A DNA stretch of 64,000 nt from positions 434,001 to 498,000 of the forward strand of contig NC_006043.2 in assembly GCF_000006445.2 (NCBI RefSeq), given 5' to 3'. The position numbers and the translations under genes are program-made. Numbering within the stretch: position 1 is the stretch's first letter; the number at the start of each line of letters is the position of its first letter. Positions 10,755 through 21,674 of the stretch are shown here, piece by piece. Origin of the DNA: Debaryomyces hansenii CBS767 (Eukaryota > Ascomycota > Pichiomycetes > Serinales > Debaryomycetaceae). Under the pieces are notes generated by a model, which saw only the letters and a program-made list of their open reading frames with translations, was not told the origin of the DNA and searched no databases.

Positions 10755-13700
10755 TTACGATCCATCTTGGAATACATAGTCATAGTTAGTAATTAATTTC
10801 TCCAAAATGGAATTCATGAAACCAAAGTTGTTGATTAAACAATCTAAATTGCTTGCTTCAGTTAAGGCCGGTCCAATTACGGTAGCCAAATTTGATGCAG
10901 TCATCTTATTATGTTCACTGAATTGTGAAACTTTTTGTAAATGCTTTAATAATAATTTTAAAGTCTGATAGTTTGGGGTAGATAGGTTTTTTAATATTTG
11001 CCTATAATTTTCAATAACACTTGAACTATCGGATTTCTCAGGCGATTCTTTTTCTAGAGTAAAAAAACCTTCGATTACTTGATCAATCAATAGAGCATCG
11101 GGTAATTCTCTAAAATAAGATTTAACACAGCTTGCTAGGGTATGCGGATTATAAGCCCTTTCATTGAAGCTTATAGTTCCGGTTTTATCAATAATAGATT
11201 TGACATGATTTAACTCACTTACTGACGAGCTGATTCTATAAATTCCGGTATCCTTTATGCCTTCGTTCTCAATCTCTTCAAATATGACAACCAAAAATCT
11301 AGGTACTAATGATTGGTCTCTGTTGCATACAACTTCAATTGGAATTCCAAATGTACTGCAAGAATGATTAGCTTTAAGATTTAAATTCTTAGAATAAAAC
11401 CAGTGTCGATTAGCGTAATTTAATTTGACGAGCCAATCATTCAATTCACTCTCATTAGGTGCTTGAAAGAAAGAATCCTCATTTGGAGAATCAGAATCGA
11501 TTTTGAATGCGAATGGCAAGGAATACACTGGGAAGATCTTCTTGTTTTTCAACGGGATAATTAAAAATGCCTTTTGCTTTGGATCAGCATATGATTCTAC
11601 ATTAGGCAATTCATTGGAACTTATGATCCTTTCTGATGTACTTGATGCATTTAAAGAAAATGGCCTTGATTTACTGAATATTCCACTAATCTTAAACCTC
11701 GAAGATGAATTTGACTTATAAGACAAGGATTGACGCCTCAAGCTGGAACTCGATGACTTCTTTGACAAGGTGTGCATTGACGAAGTAGGGTTAATGCTCA
11801 TATTTGAACCACTGCCATCCCTCATATGTTTCTTTTTATTATCTAATGCTAGAATCTTATGTTGATCATGTAAAACAGACCGGAATAGCCTGGACCTTTC
11901 TTTATCTTGTCCAACAATGAAGTCTTTAATTCTTTGCCTATTAACTAGCGATTCATCCAATTTCAATAAGAAGTCAAATTCCCTGTTTTCATGACAATTG
12001 AATCCATTTGATTCTTGTCCATCAATGTCTTCAATACACAATTCTTTAATAATTTTGTAAATCAAATATCTCTTATTGAAGTTAATGATTTGTTTATGAA
12101 AGCTTGGGCATTTATTCGCTTCGATTAAATTCTCAATTATCCAGCCAAAACAAGGTAACAATGGTTCATTAATAGCAAAGTTAGCTTCACTAATATTTGT
12201 AGGTAATAACAGATTGATATCATCAAATGATAAATTTGATGAATCGTCATTTAAACTCATCGAGGCTTTTATCCATAAGCTGGCAAACAACCTACTTTCC
12301 GGCAAATAAATAACATTAGAAATTGCGGTTTCAATACAAGATGGAATGTTATCTTGGTCGCCCTCAAAAACAAACTGATTGTCACTCATTTTCATTTTAG
12401 AAATCTTAAGCATAAGTAACAATGTTTTCATACGATCTAATCGTTCATCAACAGTGATATTCAAATCAGATAGTTGAATTAACAAATAACTTCTAAACTT
12501 GAAGTATAATTTGAAAAGTTTACGGAAAACTAGCGGAAATTGTTTCAAAACTAATTGCTTTTCTTGAGGATCTGAAAGTGATTCGAAGAAATTGAAGATG
12601 TTCGAGATAATCATGTTATCATCGTTAGTAGAAGCCTTTTGGAGATTAAAGCCTAGCAATGAATGCTTTTCGAATTGGTTCTCTAAAATTTTATAGATTT
12701 TTATCCAATCTTCTGTCTTTATCAACTTATAAAATGTAGTCAATAGTTTATTGAATTTATGTAAAAATTTCTCCACCTTATTTAAATTTTTATGGCCCGG
12801 TAAATTTCTATTAATTGGAACATCATGTAACGAGTTACTAAATCTGAACTCTTTAATAAGATTTTCGTCAAACTTCAGCATTTCGATTGGCCTGTAAGTC
12901 TTTTTAATAAATAACTTCTTCAATTTCTTGTAATACTTCACTAAATTTTCGAATGCCTTTTCTAGGTGTGAATCAATCTTATTTGAATTATACCATTGCA
13001 AAATTTCATTGCTGAACAATTTCAATAATTTAATAAATATTTTTTTATTAATTAAATCATTCACAAAGTTGGAGTAAAAATTATTAATCAATACAATTAA
13101 TACTTTTAAAATATTTGTTTGAATTTCTAGCAAAGCCTCATAGTCAACATTACCTAATTCATTTATATTGACAGAAGTGTCGAGGTTCCAGTTTGGGAAT
13201 TCGAGCTGCAGCTGAATATCGACATTTCCATTTTTTATAAGGTATAATTTTTTCATAATTGAAATAATTGCATTACTTGAATTAATGAATCTGTGAGACA
13301 ATTTATCCAATAACTCTTTAGTGGTTATGAAAGAATTATAGTTCAATAAAAATACAAATCTGTATTCTGACAAATTGATGGAAATATTTTCGTTAAAATA
13401 TTTTGCATCAATTAATAACAAATCAATTAATCTATCAATAGAAGCATATTTTGGAATGTAACCACTGTGTGGAGAAAATTTCGACGAATCACTGGAAATA
13501 AGACTATAATTTTTGGAGCGCTTATTTTTATTAATAGGTTTTTCTTCATTTTGAATCGTAGGTTCTGAATTATCATTGATGTCAATATGATTGAATTTAT
13601 CTGAATTCAAAATATCATCTACGTCAATTCCTAAACCGGGGATTTCATCATCATCGTCATCTTCTAATCCCTGCAAAGTTGATGAGTTGATAAATGATGA

Positions 13701-16124
13701 TTCCAAATCAGTCACAAAATCGTCAACACGTAAGGTCAACTCGTCATCAATTACAAAATTATGCTTTATTACTGAAGAATCTAAGCTTTGAAGTTTGCTT
13801 TTCTGCTCTGACAGAATATTTTGCAAAAGTAAATCATCATATTTCGCTAGTGCGATCTTGAAATAATTATTATTGAATGTTGGAATCTTAGATGCCCGAT
13901 CATCTCCTAAAGATTGTTGTTGTGATGATGGTAAAGAAATATTACTGTCATTTAACGGCGTATTCAACGAGCCCAGCGAATCGTTAGAATGAATCGATAT
14001 ACTGGAAATCGTTGCATTAGGACCGTCCGAATTAGCAGACAGGGTATCTATAGGCACTTTCAAGTACGATTCTGGTAATTCGGGCTCCATCAATAATGAT
14101 AGTTTCATTATTTTTTCTAAATTAGTAGAATCACAGTTAACTTCAATCAATTTTAATAATTTTTTATGCAAATCAGTATTAATATTGGAAGAAGACGAAT
14201 CTTTATACTTAGCAGGTAAGGGTTTAGTATCGTCACTATTAACTCCTAAGTATAAGACCTGGTTTAAACTTTCATTTGAAAAGATAAAGCCCATATTATC
14301 ATATCTCCTCAATACATCATCATTATATTTAATAATTTCATCATAATTAGTTAAGCTTGACAAATACTCATTCCATCTGTTAAAAGAATAATTAATTCTT
14401 TTCCATATAGATTCCAACTCATTTATATCGGTGGAATGATTGTTCATGATTAAATCACCAAAATACGGTATTACATTTTCTTTAGGATAAATCTTACCCA
14501 AACCTCTTGGTGCCATTATATGGTACGAATCTCTGGAAGTAAAATCATCAAACTTTAAATTCAAACTATCAGAAGTTTTAGAGATTTGGTCACTATTAAT
14601 CGAACCATTAACAAGAAATCTTCTGTCCAACTCAAATAAAACAGGCGACCAATCGTTTTTTAATAGTCTGATATAATCTGGTGAAACGAGATACCAAATT
14701 CTTGTTAGTCTCAAGATTGGTTGTGATAATATAATTGAAGCAATACCAAGCCATGATGACATGTTACCAGATTTTTCAAGGAAACAACCCAAGTCGATCC
14801 ACTTCTCAATCAATCTGGCCTTTCTTTCTAAGAAATTATTGTTTTTACCGCTGATATTCTCAATGAACATATGGTTTATAAGTAAACGTGACAAATAGTG
14901 AATATGATGGTCATTATCAAAAATTAATGGATTTTTTTTATAGAAAAAGTCTTGTGCACTGTTATCTTTAAGTGATGAATATAATAGTAATGATTTATCG
15001 ATGTTTGAGTTCCAATTCTTAAAAAAGTTCAAGTCTATAAAATTGATTGTCTTGGAAAAATCAATTACATTAATGTCGTTAATAAATACATTGGAATTCA
15101 AAGCATGGAAAGGATTTTCAGATGGTAGATCATAGGTAACCAGTTCGATTATAGAATTTTGTTTTCCCACCAAGTTAGTTTTAAATGCTTGTACCTTATG
15201 TACAATATCATCGTGCTGCAAGTTATCTGATAAAACTTCAATTATTTTCAAAATAATAGGGTAGACCTCACATCTGACTAAAAACCCTTGGAAGTTTTCT
15301 TCTATGTTGGATAATAATCGTAATATTCTTTCAGTCATTATCTGTGCATTGAATTCTCCTTTGAGTTTTGAGTCAAATAAGTTTGTTAAAAAGGATAAAA
15401 CCAACCTTATTACCGCCCCAAAATCAGGAAACAATGGCAACGTTTCTATTAATTGGCCTGTAGATATAGTATAGAGAGAGTTGGTTTGAAACAACAAGAA
15501 GTGCACGAGGGCTTCGACCGTCGAGTCGAGTAAAAACTGGCGTCTGTCGAAATCATACTTCAATCCCGGGTGTGCCATGTCTATCCTGAAGAACGTCAAT
15601 TGCGGGAATTCATTCAGAGTGTCTTCTTGCGCTACAGACTGCTCCAGCACCCCTGATTCATTATTATGGTTGAAAATATCCGGATGTTGATCGGCCTCTT
15701 CTGTCGCGTCGGCGAGCTGGAACCGTCTGGCATTCAACACCATTGGCTTGTACAAGTACATATGTGATCCCTTCAATTCAGCTCTATATACCCTCAACAT
15801 GTTTTCGCTCATATCATGCACTGAACTGGTCCCTACCGTTACATTGAGCCATGCGTTCTTTACTGTGTGTTGATCGTAGTCGTTCTTTGCGAGTGTTGAT
15901 ACCGATCTCACCGAATTCTTGGTTCCCACTGTATAATCTGATTCCGAACTTTCAGGTATGCTTCCGATGGTTGAATTGGCCAATGTGGATTGATCATCTA
16001 AACCATCGCTTTCTCCATGGCCGCCGCTGGGCTTTTCGTGTTCTTGTTGTTCATTGCTTGAGTAAATCAGCATGAAACTCTTTCTTTTGTCCCGTTCTTT
16101 TCTCTGACTCCAGATCTTTCTCAT
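10755..16124 (-). CDS. BEM2: Rho GTPase-activating protein, Bem2 type
   Basis: Large (1789 residues) regulator that stimulates GTP hydrolysis by Rho1/Cdc42-type GTPases in polarity, budding and wall organisation. The C-terminus has a PH domain (about 1505-1570, with FLIIPLKNKKIFPVYSLPFAF) followed by a RhoGAP domain (about 1585-1785). The RhoGAP holds VPRFLVVIFEEIE, the arginine-finger loop GIKDTGIYRISSS, and KMTASNLATVIGPAL near the end. The N-terminal part contains a region like the Cdc25/RasGEF-related segment of Bem2 (DCRLTR-like text ILRLTRIWYLVSPDYIRLL, about 460-480), then a Ser/acid-rich linker. This order matches Saccharomyces Bem2 (2167 residues). ATG at 16122-16124. The gene is convergent with OXA1. 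Confidence 0.88.
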   Translation of the reverse strand: MRKIWSQRKERDKRKSFMLIYSSNEQQEHEKPSGGHGESDGLDDQSTLANSTIGSIPESSESDYTVGTKNSVRSVSTLAKNDYDQHTVKNAWLNVTVGTSSVHDMSENMLRVYRAELKGSHMYLYKPMVLNARRFQLADATEEADQHPDIFNHNNESGVLEQSVAQEDTLNEFPQLTFFRIDMAHPGLKYDFDRRQFLLDSTVEALVHFLLFQTNSLYTISTGQLIETLPLFPDFGAVIRLVLSFLTNLFDSKLKGEFNAQIMTERILRLLSNIEENFQGFLVRCEVYPIILKIIEVLSDNLQHDDIVHKVQAFKTNLVGKQNSIIELVTYDLPSENPFHALNSNVFINDINVIDFSKTINFIDLNFFKNWNSNIDKSLLLYSSLKDNSAQDFFYKKNPLIFDNDHHIHYLSRLLINHMFIENISGKNNNFLERKARLIEKWIDLGCFLEKSGNMSSWLGIASIILSQPILRLTRIWYLVSPDYIRLLKNDWSPVLFELDRRFLVNGSINSDQISKTSDSLNLKFDDFTSRDSYHIMAPRGLGKIYPKENVIPYFGDLIMNNHSTDINELESIWKRINYSFNRWNEYLSSLTNYDEIIKYNDDVLRRYDNMGFIFSNESLNQVLYLGVNSDDTKPLPAKYKDSSSSNINTDLHKKLLKLIEVNCDSTNLEKIMKLSLLMEPELPESYLKVPIDTLSANSDGPNATISSISIHSNDSLGSLNTPLNDSNISLPSSQQQSLGDDRASKIPTFNNNYFKIALAKYDDLLLQNILSEQKSKLQSLDSSVIKHNFVIDDELTLRVDDFVTDLESSFINSSTLQGLEDDDDDEIPGLGIDVDDILNSDKFNHIDINDNSEPTIQNEEKPINKNKRSKNYSLISSDSSKFSPHSGYIPKYASIDRLIDLLLIDAKYFNENISINLSEYRFVFLLNYNSFITTKELLDKLSHRFINSSNAIISIMKKLYLIKNGNVDIQLQLEFPNWNLDTSVNINELGNVDYEALLEIQTNILKVLIVLINNFYSNFVNDLINKKIFIKLLKLFSNEILQWYNSNKIDSHLEKAFENLVKYYKKLKKLFIKKTYRPIEMLKFDENLIKEFRFSNSLHDVPINRNLPGHKNLNKVEKFLHKFNKLLTTFYKLIKTEDWIKIYKILENQFEKHSLLGFNLQKASTNDDNMIISNIFNFFESLSDPQEKQLVLKQFPLVFRKLFKLYFKFRSYLLIQLSDLNITVDERLDRMKTLLLMLKISKMKMSDNQFVFEGDQDNIPSCIETAISNVIYLPESRLFASLWIKASMSLNDDSSNLSFDDINLLLPTNISEANFAINEPLLPCFGWIIENLIEANKCPSFHKQIINFNKRYLIYKIIKELCIEDIDGQESNGFNCHENREFDFLLKLDESLVNRQRIKDFIVGQDKERSRLFRSVLHDQHKILALDNKKKHMRDGSGSNMSINPTSSMHTLSKKSSSSSLRRQSLSYKSNSSSRFKISGIFSKSRPFSLNASSTSERIISSNELPNVESYADPKQKAFLIIPLKNKKIFPVYSLPFAFKIDSDSPNEDSFFQAPNESELNDWLVKLNYANRHWFYSKNLNLKANHSCSTFGIPIEVVCNRDQSLVPRFLVVIFEEIENEGIKDTGIYRISSSVSELNHVKSIIDKTGTISFNERAYNPHTLASCVKSYFRELPDALLIDQVIEGFFTLEKESPEKSDSSSVIENYRQILKNLSTPNYQTLKLLLKHLQKVSQFSEHNKMTASNLATVIGPALTEASNLDCLINNFGFMNSILEKLITNYDYVFQDGS

Positions 16125-17204
16125 CTTGACTATCTACTGTTAGTTGCAGGATATCCTCCTGTAGTGGCCTTCAAATAATTGTATGTTTAGAAAGAAATAC
16201 TTGTGTTGATTCGGATTGCGCTTATTTAAATTTTGAGAAAATTTTGATACCGCGTATTGCCCAAGGAGGCTATTAGCCTTGACGAAGCTAACTGAATATC
16301 GAAATTATTGCTATTGTCTAGAAACGACCAACATGATCAATTATATACGATGTAATGGACGTCAATCTGTAGTGATGTTTACGCTTGGCGATTAGTTTAA
16401 GGTATGGCTACGAAGTTGGTTCTCAGAGTTACCAATTGGTCATATTGGTTGAAATATTATAACTAGTTAATACGATTGTTAGGTTATTAGATGTCTATTA
16501 GATGACTAGATACTACAGCTTGTCACACACTAAAGTCATTGAAACTACATATATAGAACATCCTACAACAGTTACGAGTATAATCAAACTAAATTTCACC
16601 ACTAAATTTCACTGCTTAGTAAAACACACTACATGACTAGGGTTTTCTCTGATAACGTAAGGTACACGGCATGGATACACAAGCAAGTAACCAGTCCGAC
16701 ATTGTTGTACAATTTCAACTTGTATGTCGCATTGTCCCGTCAAGCTGGAACTCGTGCATCCAGATACCTCTTCATGTGCACGGAATACCCTGGCGTCGCA
16801 AACTAGGATGGAGACATGCGTCAGAGAATCGTCTACCGCAAAAGATACACGGCCGAGGGACAAGAACAATAGTGTATTTTCAACATAAATGTAACATGAC
16901 TGCTTATGGGCTTGTGGGGCCTTGAACGAGGCAAGATATAATCGATTGCAAAATCAGATGGAAAGAATTGTAGCACGTACAAAAAACGCGTTAGAAGCCT
17001 TATGACTGGTGTAATAGAAACTCGGAGCACCAAACTATACGAAGAAGGCTGAAACGGCTTTGTCAAATGCCAGTGAAGTACGTATATACTAATGAATATG
17101 TCAAAGATCAAGGTCTATAGTGAACGGCAGTCGGGTAAGAGGTGGTGCGACTATCTGCAGGGAAATATGAAAAATTCATGTTTTTGGTACTAAATACCTA
17201 GTAT
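16125..17204. other. Divergent intergenic region between BEM2 and MSK1
   Basis: About 1.1 kb serving the 5' ends of both neighbours. Two mutually antisense frames of 84-92 codons (16609-17111) have no motif or plausible codon pattern and are probably chance. An ACGCGT lies at 16986-16991, 214 bases before MSK1. It is not an obvious functional site for a mitochondrial synthetase. No tRNA or LTR was recognised. Confidence 0.4.
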
Positions 17205-18866
17205 ATGGTATCTTCAAGAATGTGGATTAATAGAGCTAGAAGGTATGTTGTCGGTAAGGGTGGCATGAGTCTCAACCGCAAGTTAATGAGTACCAGTGAG
17301 AGTGAAACGGTAAATTATGCTAACAGGAAAACTATAATCGAACAAAAGCCCCAAGGGTACTATCCGCCCATTGATACAATCAGACCCAATGATGCTAAAA
17401 GAAGCCGTATACCGAACTTTAGACAGTCTTTTGAGATGGTAGATTTTGTTCAGTATCCTAGCAAACGGTATCCTGAGCTATATAATATAGAGGGTAAGAT
17501 CACAAGTATACGAAAATCGGGGAAAGCGATGTACTTCATTGATTTGATACAAGACGGGGCAAAGGTGCAGATAATGGCCAGTAATAAGCTCATGCAAATG
17601 ACAGCACAAGAATTTGATGATGCCCATGCGTTTTTCAGAAAGGGTGACTTTATTTCGTGTGTTGGACATCCCTCAGTCACCAACGTAGGTGAATTGTCAT
17701 TAAAGCTATGTAGACCCATTAATTTAGCGTCACCGTGCTTGAATCTGATGACGATTCCCGACAAGATAAAAGATAGGGGTCTTATAAATAGTAACAGAGT
17801 TTTGGACTACTTGGTGAACGCCGATCTGAAGCAAAGGCTAATGATAAAATCCATCGTCATTCAGGCAATCCGGCAATTTTTTGTAAAGAGAGATTTTATG
17901 GAAGTCCAGACACCTATCCTTGGAGGATATGGAACGGGAGCAAATGCAGAGCCCTTCAAGACCATTCTGAACGCGTTGAAATCCACAGGGGATGGTAGCA
18001 AGTATTTACAGTTGAGAGTTGCTCCTGAACTCTGGCTAAAGAAGTTAGTAATTAGTGGATTTGATAAGATCTTCGAAATAGGTCAGAATTTCAGAAATGA
18101 AGGCATTGATCTGACCCATAACCCCGAATTTACCACTTGCGAATTTTACCAATCATTTACAAATTTGAATGAATTGATGATATTAACAGAAGAATTATTT
18201 GTGGAGATCTTTGATACATTAAAGGAAAAGAAGCTATCACTCGTGGACGAGCAACTACCATCACTTTCTGCATTGGCCAGTGGCACTTTTCCAAAGTACG
18301 AATTCATTCCTACATTAGAACTGAAGACCGGTGTTGCATTACCAAGCGAGTTGACTGCGGAAAGCTTGATTGAATATTATAACAGTATAGGTCTTGAGGT
18401 TCCCGTATTAAAATCTCCATCGAATCTCCTTGATAATCTCTCATCTATCTATTTGGAATCAATTTCTCAGGATACAAAAACTCCCATTTTCATATATAAT
18501 CAACCTTCGGTGTTATCTCCTTTAGCCAAATCGGCAATACTTGACTATGACGGAAGAAGTTATGATATTTCTTTGCGCTTCGAATTATTCATTCAAGGTA
18601 AAGAATACGTCAATTCCTATGAAGAGGAAAATTCTCCATTTGAACAGTCTAAGAAGTTTAAACTACAACAATTGACAAAAACACAGTTTAATGATAATGA
18701 AATGATTATCCCTGATTGGGAATACATAAAGCTGATGGAATATGGTTTACCTCCTACGGGTGGATGGGGATGCGGAATCGATCGTTTATGTATGCTCTTC
18801 TCTGGGAGCGAAAGAATTGAAGAAGTGCTTTCTTTTGGTAATATTAGAGATGTCGTTAGACAGTAA
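17205..18866 (+). CDS. MSK1: Mitochondrial lysyl-tRNA synthetase
   Basis: Class II aminoacyl-tRNA synthetase charging mitochondrial tRNA-Lys. The 553-residue protein begins with a basic, acid-poor leader (MVSSRMWINRARRYVVGK) typical of mitochondrial import. An OB-fold anticodon-binding domain follows (about 93-175, YNIEGKITSIRKSGKAMYFI). The catalytic domain has motif 1 around FFVKRDFMEVQTPIL, motif 2 FRNEGIDLTHNPEFTTCEFY (about 300-320) and motif 3 GLPPTGGWGCGIDRLCMLFS (about 517-536). The leader and divergence from cytosolic Krs1 support Msk1. CTG within motif 2 should be read as serine if the CTG code applies. ATG at 17205. Confidence 0.94.
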   Translation: MVSSRMWINRARRYVVGKGGMSLNRKLMSTSESETVNYANRKTIIEQKPQGYYPPIDTIRPNDAKRSRIPNFRQSFEMVDFVQYPSKRYPELYNIEGKITSIRKSGKAMYFIDLIQDGAKVQIMASNKLMQMTAQEFDDAHAFFRKGDFISCVGHPSVTNVGELSLKLCRPINLASPCLNLMTIPDKIKDRGLINSNRVLDYLVNADLKQRLMIKSIVIQAIRQFFVKRDFMEVQTPILGGYGTGANAEPFKTILNALKSTGDGSKYLQLRVAPELWLKKLVISGFDKIFEIGQNFRNEGIDLTHNPEFTTCEFYQSFTNLNELMILTEELFVEIFDTLKEKKLSLVDEQLPSLSALASGTFPKYEFIPTLELKTGVALPSELTAESLIEYYNSIGLEVPVLKSPSNLLDNLSSIYLESISQDTKTPIFIYNQPSVLSPLAKSAILDYDGRSYDISLRFELFIQGKEYVNSYEEENSPFEQSKKFKLQQLTKTQFNDNEMIIPDWEYIKLMEYGLPPTGGWGCGIDRLCMLFSGSERIEEVLSFGNIRDVVRQ

Positions 18867-19072
18867 ATATATATACTTTGTACAACTTGCGATATATTTT
18901 TGTACATATGAAGCGTAGGTTTGTTCCCATTGTATTAATATATTTTGAACTCGAAATTTTTTTTTTCACCCGTCACCTACTTGAGATCGAATTTTATAAA
19001 TTCATTCAGGACTGATAACAATAATATCAGAATATTTCTGCAATATAGCAAACGAAATAGGCTGTACATAGG

Positions 19073-21499
19073 ATGGATTTTTACCAAAGAGAAGAGAACG
19101 ATGGAGTTAGGTTTTCCTGGAATTGTGTTCCAAGGACAAAATTACAGCACCAGAGAAATGTTATTCCATTAGCCTCCATGTATACGCCGTTAAATAACAA
19201 ATCCAGTATTCCAGTCGCTCCAGCAAATGATATGGTTGTATGTCGCCAATGTCGGTCATTCATAAATCCATATGTGACGATGACGGAACAACAACCTGAT
19301 GTTTGGTATTGTCAGTTTTGTCAGTTTGCGAATAGATTGGGTCAGAACCAAGTAGCACCATCAGGTTTAAGCCCTGAGTGCTCAACCATCGAGTATTCAA
19401 CAGGCAGATTGAGTAAGTTTCCACCTATATTTTTCTACGTTGTTGATACATGTTTCGTGGATGAAGATTTAGAAGATGCATATAGATCGTTGAAGGAATC
19501 GTTGGTTATTTCGTTGTCGTTATTACCAGAAAATTCATTAGTTGGGTTCATTTCCTTCGGTAAAAATGTACAAATTCACGATTTGTCGTCGGAGGGAATA
19601 GGAAAACAACACACGTTTAATGGTGGTAAGGAATATACTTTAGAGCAGATTCAAAAATCATTGGGTCTCTTAGCTGCCGGGTTACGCCTGCAAAGTAACC
19701 ATAACTCTCAACATGATCCAATAAATGAACTTTTGGGACCAATCGGTAGAAAGTTTTTACAGCCTGTTAGTATGGCTGAATATCAATTGACGTCAATTAT
19801 TGAAAATTTGGTGCCAAATAGATTTCCATATCCAGTAATGAAGGAAAGAGCTAGCCGTTCTACTGGTTCTGCTTTGAATATAGCGTCATTATTATTGTCA
19901 GCGGTCTTGGGTGATACTGGTACTACTGGAGGCCATATTATGTGTTTTGTCGGCGGGGTTTGCACTTTTGGACCAGGAAGAATTGCTAGTAACCAATTAA
20001 AAGAGCCTATAAGATCACATAAGGATATAGAAAAAGCACATCAGACATTACCATCTGTTCCAATAAACGGATCGAATTCCAAGCCTGACATTTCGTTAGT
20101 CAAAAGTGCTAAGAAATTCTACGAAAAAGTCACTAAACTGTTAGTGGCTATGGGTTTAAGTTGCAATATTTTCATTGGTAGCTATGACCAGATTGGTCTC
20201 TACGAAATGGATGAAGTTTGTTATAAGACTGGTGGTGTCGTAGTGATGAGTGATTCCTTCAATACTGCTATTTTTAAGCAAAGTTTTATTAAATTTTTCA
20301 ACAAACAGCAAGAGGAAAACTCTGAGTATTTGGATATGGCATTTAATGCAACTTTGGAATGTCGTACTACGTTGGATTTACAAATCCAAGGGTTGGTTGG
20401 TAATGCCACAAAATTACCTTACAGAAAGGATAATCGATACATTGAACCAATTATTTCTAAAGTAAGTATTGGTGAAGGAAATACAAACACTTGGAAATTA
20501 TGTAACACTAATCCTCAGTCAACTTATGCAATATATTTTGATAAGCTCGACTCGCAATCGATAGGATTCAGCTACGTGCAATATTTATTTCACTACCAGC
20601 ATCCATCGGGTGAGTTAAGATTAAGAGTTACAACTGTCCCAGTGACAGTGATTGCTGATACTGATATAACGAACTTAGAGTTAGGGTTTGATCAAGAAGC
20701 GTCTATCGTGTTGATTGCGAGAGAATCAATCAATAAGTTGCAGCCAATCCACGAAAATTCAGATAAATCTCATTACGATCCATCTGACGTCTTGAAGCAT
20801 TTAGACAAACTGTTAATTGACTACTGTACCAGATACGCGGTCTACACAAAGGGAATGCTTGAATCATTCCGTTTATCAGCTGCATTTGCATTATTACCGC
20901 AGTTTATGTACTATTTGAGGAGATCTCCATTCATACGAATTTTCAATAATTCACCAGATGAAACCTCCTTTGTGAGACATATCTTTATGCACGAAGATGT
21001 GGGAAATTCATTGATCATGATACAGCCTACATTATTGTCATACGATGTTGACAATTTTGGTGCTATCGACGAAGAGACTGGTGAGACGAACACAGAACCA
21101 GAGCCCGTTTTATTAGATTCCTTATCACTTGGTCCAAGTAAGGTATTGCTATTAGATACTTTCTTTCATATATTGATATACCACGGCTCCAAGGTGGCTC
21201 AATGGCGTAAGGCAGGTTACCATACCATGGAAGGATACGAACATTTCAAGGAATTCTTAGAGGCTCCTAAACGAGAAGCAATGGAAATCTTAATCGACAG
21301 ATTCCCACTTCCTAGGTTCATTGATTGCGATGAAGGTGGATCTCAAGCAAGATTTTTAATGGCGAACTTAAATCCATCAACTAGCTACGCATCAAATCCA
21401 AACAACATGTATGGTGGTCAATTAGATGTTTTAACTGATGATACGAATTTACAGCTGTTCATGGATCATGTTCAAAAAGTTATTATCTTGAAGAAATAA
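19073..21499 (+). CDS. SEC23: COPII inner-coat subunit Sec23
   Basis: GTPase-activating protein for Sar1 and inner-shell partner of Sec24 in ER-to-Golgi COPII vesicles. The 808-residue protein starts MDFYQREENDGVRFSWN, the hallmark Sec23 N-terminus. A zinc finger follows (CRQC...CQFC, about residues 60-83), then the trunk/vWA-like domain (PPIFFYVVDTCF), beta-sandwich, helical domain (FALLPQFMYYLRRSPF) and gelsolin-like C-terminus (FIDCDEGGSQARFLMANLNPS). In-frame CTG at 20138 and 20810 aligns with polar residues of other Sec23 proteins, supporting CTG as Ser. Slightly longer than Saccharomyces Sec23 (768). ATG at 19073. Confidence 0.97.
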   Translation: MDFYQREENDGVRFSWNCVPRTKLQHQRNVIPLASMYTPLNNKSSIPVAPANDMVVCRQCRSFINPYVTMTEQQPDVWYCQFCQFANRLGQNQVAPSGLSPECSTIEYSTGRLSKFPPIFFYVVDTCFVDEDLEDAYRSLKESLVISLSLLPENSLVGFISFGKNVQIHDLSSEGIGKQHTFNGGKEYTLEQIQKSLGLLAAGLRLQSNHNSQHDPINELLGPIGRKFLQPVSMAEYQLTSIIENLVPNRFPYPVMKERASRSTGSALNIASLLLSAVLGDTGTTGGHIMCFVGGVCTFGPGRIASNQLKEPIRSHKDIEKAHQTLPSVPINGSNSKPDISLVKSAKKFYEKVTKLLVAMGLSCNIFIGSYDQIGLYEMDEVCYKTGGVVVMSDSFNTAIFKQSFIKFFNKQQEENSEYLDMAFNATLECRTTLDLQIQGLVGNATKLPYRKDNRYIEPIISKVSIGEGNTNTWKLCNTNPQSTYAIYFDKLDSQSIGFSYVQYLFHYQHPSGELRLRVTTVPVTVIADTDITNLELGFDQEASIVLIARESINKLQPIHENSDKSHYDPSDVLKHLDKLLIDYCTRYAVYTKGMLESFRLSAAFALLPQFMYYLRRSPFIRIFNNSPDETSFVRHIFMHEDVGNSLIMIQPTLLSYDVDNFGAIDEETGETNTEPEPVLLDSLSLGPSKVLLLDTFFHILIYHGSKVAQWRKAGYHTMEGYEHFKEFLEAPKREAMEILIDRFPLPRFIDCDEGGSQARFLMANLNPSTSYASNPNNMYGGQLDVLTDDTNLQLFMDHVQKVIILKK

Positions 21500-21674
21500 T
21501 AGTCGTTAACGATATTTAACTATGTACACTTAATAATAGACGTAAATATGTCCAATACACAAAATGAATTAAATTTTCGATTTGTAAAACTTTTCAGTAT
21601 ATCTAGACAACTAGATTAGTTTCTCAGAGCTTTCTGGGAAATACTAAGCTTTGCTATTAAAGTTACTATCGAGA

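Noticed and set aside
16986..16991. ACGCGT upstream of MSK1
   Set aside because: More distant (214 bases) than the other three and upstream of a gene not expected to be cell-cycle regulated; left as probable chance.
16609..17111. Overlapping 84-92-codon frames between BEM2 and MSK1
   Set aside because: Mutually antisense, no recognisable domain, no coding bias.
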